A DNA stretch of 64,000 nucleotides. It comes from Betaproteobacteria bacterium. GTDB taxonomy: Bacteria; Pseudomonadota; Gammaproteobacteria; Burkholderiales; JAHFQX01. The position numbers and the translations under genes were made by a program. Of this stretch, positions 1-8,869 are shown piece after piece; positions within the stretch are counted from its first letter, which is position 1, and each line of letters starts with the position of its first letter. The DNA is taken from contig JAHFQX010000010.1 of the NCBI GenBank assembly GCA_023259135.1, positions 1 through 64,000 on the forward strand. The letters are read 5' to 3'. The notes beneath the pieces are model-generated. The model ran no database searches, had not been told where the DNA came from, and worked only from the letters and a program-made list of their open reading frames with translations.

Positions 1-911
1 AGGAAGCCCTGAAAACAAAGGGATTGAGACGGCTGCGCACTCGCTCTAGGTCTGCGCGGCTGCGTCAGCAGGAAGCCCTGAAAACAAAGGGATTGAGACG
101 AGCCGGATACGATGCAGTCGTTTGATTTGTTGGGTCAGCAGGAAGCCCTGAAAACAAAGGGATTGAGACCCGCTTGGAGCACAATATTGTCGAATTGCGT
201 GTGTCAGCAGGAAGCCCTGAAAACAAAGGGATTGAGACCGGTGTATGCGTTGCTGCGCGATCAGATGGCGTCAGAGGAAGCCCTGAAAACAAAGGGATTG
301 AGACGTGTGAGTGGTCGCCGACGCCTGAATCCCTGTGAGTCAGCAGGAAGCCCTGAAAACAAAGGGATTGAGACCTTGCATCTGTGCCGCCTGTCTTCGG
401 CGGCGGGGGTCAGCAGGAAGCCCTGAAAACAAAGGGATTGAGACCCTGGCTCTCCGCACACGTAGCACGGCATCGTGAGTCAGCAGGAAGCCCTGAAAAC
501 AAAGGGATTGAGACCCGAACACGTCTGGGAACACGGGGCCGAATGTTGTGTCAGCAGGAAGCCCTGAAAACAAAGGGATTGAGACCTCCGGGCACGCCTC
601 GGTGTAGGCGTGATAGTGCGTCAGCAGGAAGCCCTGAAAACAAAGGGATTGAGACGCACTCATTCCAGGCCCTGAAATCCTCAAAATGCGTCAGCAGGAA
701 GCCCTGAAAACAAAGGGATTGAGACGCGCGCCTCGTTGTCGCGGCGCACCAACTCCAGCGCGTCAGCAGGAAGCCCTGAAAACAAAGGGATTGAGACGCG
801 GCTTGCGTGATTGCCTGGAGTAGAGACGTGGGTCAGCAGGAAGCCCTGAAAACAAAGGGATTGAGACCGTCCCACAGCTTGGCCTTGCCACGGGGCTGGG
901 GTCAGCAGGAA
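1..911 (+). CRISPR. CRISPR array: 13 repeats (first truncated by the window edge) plus a terminal 11-nt repeat remnant; repeat GTCAGCAGGAAGCCCTGAAAACAAAGGGATTGAGAC (36 nt), spacers 31-36 nt
   Basis: Repeats read at 1-30 (partial), 64, 134, 203, 270 (35 nt, 1-nt deletion), 339, 409, 479, 550, 620, 690, 762 and 832; remnant at 901-911. Repeat 3' end ATTGAGAC resembles a type III 8-nt crRNA 5' handle; internal CCCT...AGGG stem. Confidence 0.98.
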
Positions 912-1066
912 AGCTGTCCGGCCAGAAGGACAGGTTCAAAATAAAGCTTAGAAATGTTGGCTATCGCCTGGTCTATGAAGTCCGCGACACCGATCTCGTT
1001 GTTGTGGTCGTCGCCATTGGCAAGCGGAAGCGCAACGCAGTCTACAAAATCGCCGCGAGGCGATAA
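902..1066 (+). pseudogene. C-terminal remnant of a RelE-family toxin, no start codon, abutting the truncated last CRISPR repeat
   Basis: Frame starting at 902 reads ...GKLSGQKDRFKIKLRNVGYRLVYEVRDTDLVVVVVAIGKRKRNAVYKIAARR*, matching the KIKLR..GYRLVY.V.D...V.V..VGKR.R..VY core of RelE toxins. Confidence 0.8.
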
Positions 1067-1254
1067 GCGGCCCGCTCCGCGTCTGGCGGTCTTCCTGGCC
1101 CCGCATCCCGCGCCGCCCGTCTTACCGCCCGGCATGGGCGCTGCTGACCGGTGGGCTGAAGCGCTCGAATAGTTCCGTTTCCCTCCTTTGCCCGTCGTCC
1201 CACGGCAAGCTTGTCGCACTGGCATTGGCGCCAGGGCCAGCTTATCTTCTTTCC

Positions 1255-1542
1255 ATGAACGACGCGGCGCGAACCTTGTTTCTAGTGTGTTACGACATCG
1301 GTAACCCGAAACGCCTTTATCGGGTGCATAGATATTTACTCGGCTACAAGGTCGGTGGCCAGAAGTCGCTTTACGAGTGCTGGCTGACACCGGCGGAACT
1401 GCGCCAGATTCGCCAGACGCTCGAGGATCTGATCGATCCGACGCAAGACCGGGCGCATATCTTCCAGCTTGACCCGCGCATGAAAATCGAGGGGCTGGGG
1501 TTGGCGACGCACCCGCCAACCGACGCATTCATGATCGTTTGA
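1255..1542 (+). CDS. cas2: CRISPR-associated endonuclease Cas2 (copy 1)
   Basis: MNDAARTLFLVCYDIGNPKRLYRVHRYL...: Cas2 ferredoxin-like N-terminus with conserved YDI Asp; adjacent to cas1. Confidence 0.9.
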   Translation: MNDAARTLFLVCYDIGNPKRLYRVHRYLLGYKVGGQKSLYECWLTPAELRQIRQTLEDLIDPTQDRAHIFQLDPRMKIEGLGLATHPPTDAFMIV

Positions 1543-1556
1543 CCGAGGGCAGTGGA

Positions 1557-2549
1557 ATGACAAGCCTGTACGTGGATCGGCGCGGGGTGACCCTGAAAGC
1601 GGATGGCGAGGCGCTGGTGTTCTACGAGAACGGTGAGCGCATCGGCACTGTGCCGCTGGGACCGCTTTCCCGTGTCTTCCTGCGGGGTGATGTGACGCTA
1701 TCCTCGTCTCTGCTCGGCAAGCTGGGCGGGCGTGGCATCGGGGTCGTGGTGCTCTCGGGCCGCAAGGCGGAGCCGATGATGCTGCTCGGCCAACCCCACA
1801 ACGACGCGGCACGGCGAGTGGCGCAATACCGGCTTTCCCAGGATGCCGGGTTCTGCCTGCGCTTTGCACGGGCCATCGTTGGCGCCAAGCTACGTTCGCA
1901 GGCGGAGTTTCTGGTCGAGCGGCGCGATGTGGATCTACGTTCGCGCTACCTGCTGACGCTTTCGCTGCGCCGACTGGACAATGCCATTGCCGCAGTCGAT
2001 CAACAGGTGTCCGTCGCCTCTCTGCGCGGGCTGGAAGGAACCGGCGCCGCGGCCTATTTCGATGGCTATGGGGAGTTGTTGCCGGAACGCCTCAAGTTCC
2101 AGCGGCGCAACCGGCGGCCGCCGAAAGACCCCGCCAACGCCGCTCTTTCGCTCGGCTATACGCTGCTGCATGCCGAGGCGGTGCTGGCCCTCTACGGCGC
2201 CGGGTTCGATCCCTTCATCGGCTTCTATCACGCGCTGGATTTCGGCCGCGAGTCGCTGGCCTGCGACATGGTCGAGCCGCTGCGAGCGGAAGTGGACCGG
2301 CATGTGCTGAAGCTTTTTCGCGGCGAGAAACTCCGCCCGGAAGATTTCTCCAGCATGGATGGCGGCTGCCTGCTGGGTAAGGCGGGGCGCGCTCGCTTTT
2401 ATGGTGAATGGGAGCCGTTGGCCGAGCGCCTGCGCAAGCGGCTGGAGGAGGCCATCTCCGATATGGCGGCGGCGGTGGAGCAAATCGGCGGGGTAAATAT
2501 GCCGACGCCCGATCCGGAAAACGCCATCAATGCCGAAGAGGCGTTCTGA
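1557..2549 (+). CDS. cas1: CRISPR-associated endonuclease Cas1
   Basis: MTSLYVDRRGVTLKADGEALVFYENGERIGTVPL...; Cas1 signatures including LSLGYTLLHAEAVLALYGAGFDPFIGFYHALDFGRESLACDMVEPLR. Confidence 0.95.
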   Translation: MTSLYVDRRGVTLKADGEALVFYENGERIGTVPLGPLSRVFLRGDVTLSSSLLGKLGGRGIGVVVLSGRKAEPMMLLGQPHNDAARRVAQYRLSQDAGFCLRFARAIVGAKLRSQAEFLVERRDVDLRSRYLLTLSLRRLDNAIAAVDQQVSVASLRGLEGTGAAAYFDGYGELLPERLKFQRRNRRPPKDPANAALSLGYTLLHAEAVLALYGAGFDPFIGFYHALDFGRESLACDMVEPLRAEVDRHVLKLFRGEKLRPEDFSSMDGGCLLGKAGRARFYGEWEPLAERLRKRLEEAISDMAAAVEQIGGVNMPTPDPENAINAEEAF

Positions 2550-2551
2550 AT

Positions 2552-2845
2552 ATGAGCGAACGCGCGTTCGTCGTCGGCTACGACATCGCCAACCCGCGCC
2601 GCTTGCAGCGCGTACACCGGGAGATGTGCAAGCATGCCACTCCGCTGGAATACAGCGTTTTCCTGCTGGTCGGAGATCGCCGGGCGAAAGACCTCTGCCT
2701 GGCGAGAATGGCCGGCCGGATCAAGAACAACGAGGACGACGTGCGCTGTTACCCGCTGCCCGTGCGGGGCTTCCAGGGCCGAATCGGGCGGGCTAGCCTG
2801 CCCCTCGGTATCCAATGGACGGGATTGCCGGCGGATATTGCGTGA
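2552..2845 (+). CDS. cas2: CRISPR-associated endonuclease Cas2 (copy 2, divergent)
   Basis: MSERAFVVGYDIANPRRLQRVHREMCKHATPLEYSVFLLVGDRRAKDL...: Cas2 family; shares YDI.NP.RL.RVHR with copy 1. Confidence 0.88.
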   Translation: MSERAFVVGYDIANPRRLQRVHREMCKHATPLEYSVFLLVGDRRAKDLCLARMAGRIKNNEDDVRCYPLPVRGFQGRIGRASLPLGIQWTGLPADIA

Positions 2846-2908
2846 ATGCCGGACGGTGGCAAGCTTTCCATGCTGGAATTGCCAACCGGCCACGGATACC
2901 ATGCCGGC

Positions 2909-3283
2909 ATGAATATGCAAAAGCCCATTTCGCTGGCCCAAAAACAGCATCGGCCGCCAGGGTCCGGAATCACCTGGTTTGTCTCCCGCCACCCCGGCGC
3001 GATCGAATGGGCGAAGCGGAAGCGATTCGCCATCGACTGCTGGGTCCGGCATCTCGACCCGGCCGAAGTCGCCGCCGGCGATACTGTTATCGGCTCGCTG
3101 CCGGTGAATCTGGCCGCCACGGTTTGCCGCCGCGGGGCGCGCTATTTCCACCTGTCGCTTGTAGTGCCGGCGGAATGGCGCGGGCGCGAGCTTTCGGCAA
3201 ATGAACTGTTGGCCCTCGCCGCGCGCATTGAGCCGCATCACATTGAGCGGATAGTGGACGATTTCTCGTTGGAGGTTGCATGA
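2909..3283 (+). CDS. csx16: CRISPR-associated protein Csx16 (VVA1548 family; putative cOA ring nuclease)
   Basis: ITWFVSRHPGAIEWAKRKRFAIDCWVRHLDPAEVAAGDTVIGSLPVNLAATVCRRGARYFHLSLVVPAEWRGRELSANEL matches the Csx16/VVA1548 pattern from memory. Confidence 0.88.
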   Translation: MNMQKPISLAQKQHRPPGSGITWFVSRHPGAIEWAKRKRFAIDCWVRHLDPAEVAAGDTVIGSLPVNLAATVCRRGARYFHLSLVVPAEWRGRELSANELLALAARIEPHHIERIVDDFSLEVA

Positions 3284-4455
3284 ACCATGACACTCAGGTC
3301 TGCTTAATTTCCGCGCAGGCCATCCCGAACTTGTTGCCGGCCCTTGACGAGCTATGGCGGCCGCGCCGCGTGGTGCTTGCGACCACCCCTGACATGGCCG
3401 ACCGCGCGGGGTACCTGGAGCGTATTCTCGGGCGACGCGGAATTGTGACCGAGCGGCTTCCCATCAGGGACGCCTACGACTATTTCGAGGTCTATGACAC
3501 GTTCTTCAACTTTATCGAGCGAGAGACAGTCGAAATCGCCCTGAACGTTACCGGGGGCACCAAAATCATGGCGATGGCGGCCCAAGAGACTTTTCGTGAC
3601 GCAAGGAAGCCGGTGTTCTACGTCAACGCGGAGACCGACGAGGTTCTGGTGCTTGGCGACCGTGCGCGCAGCGCCTCGCTGTCCGTCAAGATAAAGCTAC
3701 CCGATTTTCTGGAGGCGCACGGTTACACGTTCGCCAATCAAGCACGGCCGGCCAAGCCAAACATTACCCGAGAGCAATCCGACCTGACCCTTCGGATCGT
3801 CGATGGCGTCGAGAAATTCGGCCCATCGCTCGGCGAGTTGAACCATATCGCCGCGCAAGCCAAGGGTTCGCTGATTGGCAAGTTGGACGAGCGCCAAATG
3901 GACTCGATCAATCTCAACGAGGTTATCGAGCTATTTGTAGAGCGTGGCCACGTCCGGCGCTCGGGAGACACGCTTCGCTTTGTATCCGAGGATGCACGCA
4001 GTTTTGTCGGCGGCGGCTGGCTGGAGCAGCATGCTTTCAAGGCGATGTCCGATTTGGCGGGCACGCATTACTTCGCCGATTACGGTATGAACATGAAGGT
4101 CTTGGCGCCGAACGGCGCTACCTTGAACGAAATCGATTGCGCATTTTTGCATCGAAACACCCTTCATCTCATCGAATGCAAGGCCGCCAATCTGGCCAAC
4201 AAGGGAAGCACCGGCGACGACAAGGGAACGGAGTCGATCTACAAGCTTGAAACCCTGCTTAAGCTGGGTGGCCTGCGCACCCGTGGGATGCTGATCGACT
4301 ATCGAGGCCGGCTCTCGATCTCGGACGGTAAAGGCGACAGGAATCGGGTTGAGGCAAATCTCGCCCGGGCCAAGGCGACTAATATCCGCATCGTGTCCGG
4401 TTGCGCCATCAGGACGCTGAAGAGTGAAATCTCGCAATGGATCAAGTCAGCATGA
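3280..4455 (+). CDS. Card1/Can2-like protein (DUF1887-type): N-terminal CARF plus C-terminal PD-(D/E)xK nuclease
   Basis: CARF-like IALNVTGGTKIMAMAAQETF; nuclease motif LNEIDCAFLHRNTLHLIECKAANLANK. Confidence 0.85.
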   Translation: MNHDTQVCLISAQAIPNLLPALDELWRPRRVVLATTPDMADRAGYLERILGRRGIVTERLPIRDAYDYFEVYDTFFNFIERETVEIALNVTGGTKIMAMAAQETFRDARKPVFYVNAETDEVLVLGDRARSASLSVKIKLPDFLEAHGYTFANQARPAKPNITREQSDLTLRIVDGVEKFGPSLGELNHIAAQAKGSLIGKLDERQMDSINLNEVIELFVERGHVRRSGDTLRFVSEDARSFVGGGWLEQHAFKAMSDLAGTHYFADYGMNMKVLAPNGATLNEIDCAFLHRNTLHLIECKAANLANKGSTGDDKGTESIYKLETLLKLGGLRTRGMLIDYRGRLSISDGKGDRNRVEANLARAKATNIRIVSGCAIRTLKSEISQWIKSA

Positions 4456-5564
4456 ATTCGCCTGATTTTTCCCGCCGCGTCCTTCTCGCCGTCACCGGAC
4501 TGACGCCGCAGATCGTCACCGAGACGCTCTACGCGCTGGCGGTTGCCCCGACTTCTCCGTGGATTCCAACCGAAATACGGCTAATCACCACCGCTGAGGG
4601 GGCCGAACGGGCCCGGTTGTCGCTGCTTGATCCGAAGGAGGGGCAGTTCCATGCGCTTTGCCGCGATTACGGCCTAAGCGGCCAGATAGCCTTTCCGCCG
4701 GAAAACATCGTGGCCATCCGCGACGCTTCCGGCGCGCCGCTCCCGGATATCCGCACCCCGGAAGACAATACCCTCGCCGCCGATACCCTGCTGGCGGAGG
4801 TCCGCGATCTGTGCGCCGACGACTCGTGCGCCCTGCACGTGTCGCTCGCCGGCGGCCGCAAGACGATGGGGTTCTTTCTCGGCTACGCGCTCTCGCTGTT
4901 CGGCCGGCCCCAGGACCGATTGTCCCATGTGCTCGTCAATGCGCCATTTGAGGCGTTGCGAGACTTTTATTACCCTCCCGCCGCGCCGTGCGTGCTGCAT
5001 ACTCCCAACGGCCGCCCGATCCATACGGCCGACGCCCAGGTCATGCTGGCCGAGATTCCCTTCGTGCGCCTGCGCGAGGGATTACCCCGTGAGGCGCTGG
5101 CTCGCGGAGCGCCCTTTGCATCGCTGGTTTCCACCGCCCAAATGGCCATTGACCCGCCAACGCTGCGCTTCGATATTCCAAAAAGGCAAGTCTGGTGCGG
5201 CACCCAGCCAGTCAAGCTACCCCCTGCCCTGTTCGCCTGGTATGCCTGGATGGCGGAATGCCGCGTGGCTCGTTGCGGCGAAGATGGTTTTTTGCGATAT
5301 ACCGAGCAATCCCCCGACCGTTACCTGGCGATCTACCAGACGGTGGTCGGCCGAAATCATCCAAGTCTGGAAAAGGCGCGCCGGGCCGTAAAAAATGGCC
5401 TGGAACCCAGCCAATTCGAGCAGAACCGCTCGAAAATCAATCGCCGGCTGGCCGCTTCGCTATCGCTGGCCGCCGGGCCTTACAAGGTGTGTAGCCAAGG
5501 CCGGCGCTCATTCACGCGCTACGGCATCGCGCTACCGCCGGACCGGATTTTCATCAAGGGGTAG
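4452..5564 (+). CDS. NE0113-family (TIGR02584-type) CRISPR-associated CARF protein, often annotated 'ring nuclease Csm6'; C-terminal winged-helix-like region
   Basis: RRVLLAVTGLTPQIVTETLYALAV N-terminus and LHVSLAGGRKTMGFFLGYALSLFGR CARF motif; no HEPN RxxxxH domain seen at the C-terminus. Confidence 0.85.
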   Translation: MNSPDFSRRVLLAVTGLTPQIVTETLYALAVAPTSPWIPTEIRLITTAEGAERARLSLLDPKEGQFHALCRDYGLSGQIAFPPENIVAIRDASGAPLPDIRTPEDNTLAADTLLAEVRDLCADDSCALHVSLAGGRKTMGFFLGYALSLFGRPQDRLSHVLVNAPFEALRDFYYPPAAPCVLHTPNGRPIHTADAQVMLAEIPFVRLREGLPREALARGAPFASLVSTAQMAIDPPTLRFDIPKRQVWCGTQPVKLPPALFAWYAWMAECRVARCGEDGFLRYTEQSPDRYLAIYQTVVGRNHPSLEKARRAVKNGLEPSQFEQNRSKINRRLAASLSLAAGPYKVCSQGRRSFTRYGIALPPDRIFIKG

Positions 5565-6468
5565 GAGCGCTACCGCGGGAGGAGCCGGCTGGGCCGGCCA
5601 ATTTGCCCGACAACAGGCTGGCGGCCACGATCAAGGCGCCGCCGAGCCATTCCCGCGGCTCCATCCGTTCTCCCGCCAGCGCATAGGAGGCCAGCGCCGC
5701 CACCACCAGTTCGAACAGCAGGATGACGATGGCGCGATTGGCGGTGACCCGGCTCAGGCCGTACTGCACCGTCCAAGTCAAGGCTACCAGCGCCAGGCCC
5801 ACCAGCGCCGCCAGCCCCCACGCCCCGGCGGGCGCCGCATCGGGCAGCGCCAGGCTGCCGCGCAGCCCGCCTACCGCCCCGGCCACCGCCGCCACCCCGG
5901 CCAAGGCCGCCAAGGATTTCCCCGCCACCCCCACGCCATCGGCTTTGCGGACCAGCACATTGGACAGCGCGAACAGCCAGCCGGCAGCCAGCCCCAGCCA
6001 GTCGGCGGGGCCCGTCAGGGCCGGCATGCCCGAGGCCGGCTCCCACAGCATGACGAAGGCTCCGCTCAAGGCCAGCAGCATCACCTCCCAACCGGCGCGG
6101 GCCAGCCGCTCTCCCAGCAGCAGCCGGGAAAACAGCACCGTCCACAAGGGCGCGGCGTAAAACAGCAGCATGACCCGCATCACCTCCCCTTGCAGGATCG
6201 CCAGCACATAGGCCACGTTGGCGCCTCCCGCCGTGACGCCGATGGCTATCAGCAGCCTGGGCTGCCGCAGCGGTCCCCGCAGGGCCGGGGCGAGGAACAA
6301 GACGGCGGCCAGCAATGCGATGCCGTAGGTGCACAAAGCCGCCAACTCCCCCGACAGTCCGGCCTGTTCCAGCCGCCGGTAGGGATACCAGATCACCCCC
6401 CAGACGCTGGCTCCGGCCAGCAGGGCCAGCACCGGAACCGCTTTTTCTTTGGAGAACCCCATGCCCAT
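5554..6468 (-). CDS. EamA/DMT-superfamily transporter
   Basis: Multi-TM protein with duplicated EamA pattern (GVIWYPYRRLEQAG..., FELVVAALASYALAGERMEPREWLGGALIVAASLL). Confidence 0.85.
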   Translation of the reverse strand: MGMGFSKEKAVPVLALLAGASVWGVIWYPYRRLEQAGLSGELAALCTYGIALLAAVLFLAPALRGPLRQPRLLIAIGVTAGGANVAYVLAILQGEVMRVMLLFYAAPLWTVLFSRLLLGERLARAGWEVMLLALSGAFVMLWEPASGMPALTGPADWLGLAAGWLFALSNVLVRKADGVGVAGKSLAALAGVAAVAGAVGGLRGSLALPDAAPAGAWGLAALVGLALVALTWTVQYGLSRVTANRAIVILLFELVVAALASYALAGERMEPREWLGGALIVAASLLSGKLAGPAGSSRGSAPTP

Positions 6469-6725
6469 CCGTATAATCCTAGAAACCTCTATTGATTGCT
6501 TATCGCACACTCCGCCATGCCGCAAGGATACTTGCCGCCGGGCTTTCGATCAGCTTCACCGACCGGGTGAGTACGCTACGCGCCCGATCGCACGGCTGAC
6601 AAACCGCCTAGCATTGTTGCTCGTCGTCGCAGGGAATGATCATGCGCCCTCCTCGCGCCTAGCCAGCCGGCTTGTCAGCCGCGCACTCGGGCGCGTCCAA
6701 CAGAGGTTTCCAGGATAATTTTTCC

Positions 6726-7925
6726 ATGAATCCCCATCTCGACCGGCTGCAGCCGTATCCCTTCCAGAAGCTGGCGGCGCTGCTGCGGGGCGTGGAGCCG
6801 CCGGCGGGGCTGCCGGCCATCAATCTTTCCATCGGCGAACCCAAGCATCCGACCCCCGAGTTCATCAAGCACGCCCTGGCCGACAATCTGGACGGACTGT
6901 CGGCTTATCCCGCCACTCAGGGCGGCCCCGGGCTGCGGAACAGCATCGCGGCCTGGCTCAAGACCCGCTACCGGCTCCCGGAAATTTCCGCGGACACCCA
7001 GGTGCTGCCGGTAAACGGCAGCCGGGAGGCGCTGTTCGCCTTTGCCCAGGCGGTGGTGGATGCCTCCCGGCCCGGCCCGGTGGTGGTCTGTCCCAACCCC
7101 TTTTACCAGATTTACGAAGGGGCGGCCTGGCTGGCGGGAGCCACGCCGCAATTTCTGAACATGCTGCCGGAACAGGACTTCGCTCCGGATTTCGGCCAGT
7201 TGCCCGAAGCCGTCTGGCGCCGCGCCCAGCTCGTCTACGTCTGTTCTCCCGGCAATCCCACCGGAGCGGTGATGACCCTGGAACAGTGGCGGGAGTTGTT
7301 CGAGTTGTCCGACCGGCACGGCTTCGTCATCGCCGCCGACGAATGCTATTCGGAAATCTATTTCGACGAAACCCATCCTCCGCTAGGCGCCCTTGAAGCC
7401 GCTCACGCCTTGGGCCGCGGGGATTTCCGCCGGCTGGTGGTCTTCTCCAGTCTGTCCAAGCGCTCCAACGTTCCGGGCTTGCGCTCCGGCTTCGTGGCCG
7501 GCGACGCCGCGATTCTGGAGCGCTTCCTGCTCTATCGCACCTACCACGGCTGCGCCATGGGTCCGGCGGTGCAGGCCGCCAGCGAGCGGGCTTGGCGGGA
7601 CGAGGCCCACGTGGCGGAGAATCGCCGGCTATACCGGCAGAAATTCGCTCAGGCCGTCGAACTGCTGCTGCCGGCGCTGCCGGTGCAACGGCCGGCGGCG
7701 GGATTCTATCTGTGGGCCCGCACCCCGATCCCCGATACCGATTTCGCCCGGGAATTGGTCCGCCGCTATAATGTGACGGTGCTGCCCGGCAGCTATCTGG
7801 CCCGCGAAGTCCGCGGCATCAACCCCGGCCGCGATTTCGTGCGCATCGCCCTGGTGGCTTCGCCCGAAGCCTGCGCGGCAGCGGCCCGGCGGATGGCGGA
7901 ATTCGCCGCCGCGCTTCCCCGATAG
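6726..7925 (+). CDS. dapC: Succinyldiaminopimelate transaminase
   Basis: [20 protein letters not shown]..; PLP aminotransferase motifs; adjacent to dapD. Confidence 0.92.
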   Translation: MNPHLDRLQPYPFQKLAALLRGVEPPAGLPAINLSIGEPKHPTPEFIKHALADNLDGLSAYPATQGGPGLRNSIAAWLKTRYRLPEISADTQVLPVNGSREALFAFAQAVVDASRPGPVVVCPNPFYQIYEGAAWLAGATPQFLNMLPEQDFAPDFGQLPEAVWRRAQLVYVCSPGNPTGAVMTLEQWRELFELSDRHGFVIAADECYSEIYFDETHPPLGALEAAHALGRGDFRRLVVFSSLSKRSNVPGLRSGFVAGDAAILERFLLYRTYHGCAMGPAVQAASERAWRDEAHVAENRRLYRQKFAQAVELLLPALPVQRPAAGFYLWARTPIPDTDFARELVRRYNVTVLPGSYLAREVRGINPGRDFVRIALVASPEACAAAARRMAEFAAALPR

Positions 7926-7938
7926 GAACCCATCGATC

Positions 7939-8760
7939 ATGAATAAATTACAGCAGATCATCGACGACGCCTTCGAGCGGCGCGCTTCCATCACGCCCGA
8001 CAACGTCGAGACCTCCGTCAAGGACGCCGTCCGGCAAGCGCTGGAGGGCCTGGACGAGGGCCGGCTGCGGGTGGCGGAGAAAGTCGGCGGCCGGTGGATC
8101 ACCCACCAGTGGCTCAAGAGAGCCGTGCTGCTGTCCTTCCGCCTCGAGGACAACGGTCTGGTCAAGGGCGACGCCACGCGCTATTTCGACAAAGTCCCGC
8201 TCAAATTCGCGAAATACGACGCCGACGCTTTCCGCGCCGGCGGGTTTCGGGTGGTGCCGCCGGCGGTGGCGCGGCACGGCTCCTTCATCGGCCGCAACGT
8301 GGTGCTGATGCCCAGTTACGTCAATATCGGCGCCTACGTGGACGAAGGCACCATGGTGGATACCTGGGCCACCGTCGGTTCCTGCGCGCAGATTGGCAAG
8401 AACGTGCATCTTTCCGGCGGCGTCGGCATCGGCGGCGTGTTGGAGCCGGTGCAGGCCAACCCCACCATCATCGAGGACAACTGCTTCATCGGCGCCCGCT
8501 CCGAAATCGTCGAAGGGGTGATCGTGGAGGAGGGCGCGGTGATTTCCATGGGGGTATTCATCGGTCAAAGCACCCGCATCTACAACCGCGTCACCGGGGA
8601 AACCCTCTACGGCCGGGTGCCGGCCGGGTCGGTGGTGGTGCCCGGCAGCCTGCCGGCGCCGGATGGCAAATATAGCCTGGGGTGCGCCGTCATCGTCAAG
8701 CAGGTGGACGCCCAGACCCGCGCCAAGACCAGCGTCAACGAGTTGCTGCGGGGCATTTAG
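7939..8760 (+). CDS. dapD: 2,3,4,5-tetrahydropyridine-2,6-dicarboxylate N-succinyltransferase
   Basis: Hexapeptide-repeat protein with [49 protein letters not shown]. Confidence 0.97.
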   Translation: MNKLQQIIDDAFERRASITPDNVETSVKDAVRQALEGLDEGRLRVAEKVGGRWITHQWLKRAVLLSFRLEDNGLVKGDATRYFDKVPLKFAKYDADAFRAGGFRVVPPAVARHGSFIGRNVVLMPSYVNIGAYVDEGTMVDTWATVGSCAQIGKNVHLSGGVGIGGVLEPVQANPTIIEDNCFIGARSEIVEGVIVEEGAVISMGVFIGQSTRIYNRVTGETLYGRVPAGSVVVPGSLPAPDGKYSLGCAVIVKQVDAQTRAKTSVNELLRGI

Positions 8761-8869
8761 CCTTCGCGGGGGAGCGCTGCGACCATGGGCCTGTTGGACG
8801 ACCTCAAGAAACAAGCCGAGGCGGCCAAGCGCTCCCAGGCGAAATCGCTGTTTTCCTCCAAGGATGGCC

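Noticed and set aside
656-689. Spacer containing ggccctgaaa, similar to part of the repeat
   Set aside because: Match is about 9-10 nt, too short to argue for a repeat-derived or self-targeting spacer.
65-875. Short ORFs across the CRISPR array with repeated peptides (SQSLCFQGFLLT, QQEALKTKGLRP)
   Set aside because: They are translations of the CRISPR repeat itself, not genes.
6475-6488. 14-nt identity (ATCCTAGAAACCTC) with the complement of 37812-37825
   Set aside because: Matches of this length are expected by chance in a 64-kb window.
6526-6725. Intergenic region between the EamA gene and dapC inspected for RNA genes or IS remnants
   Set aside because: No tRNA fold, inverted terminal repeats or coding signature could be supported by eye.
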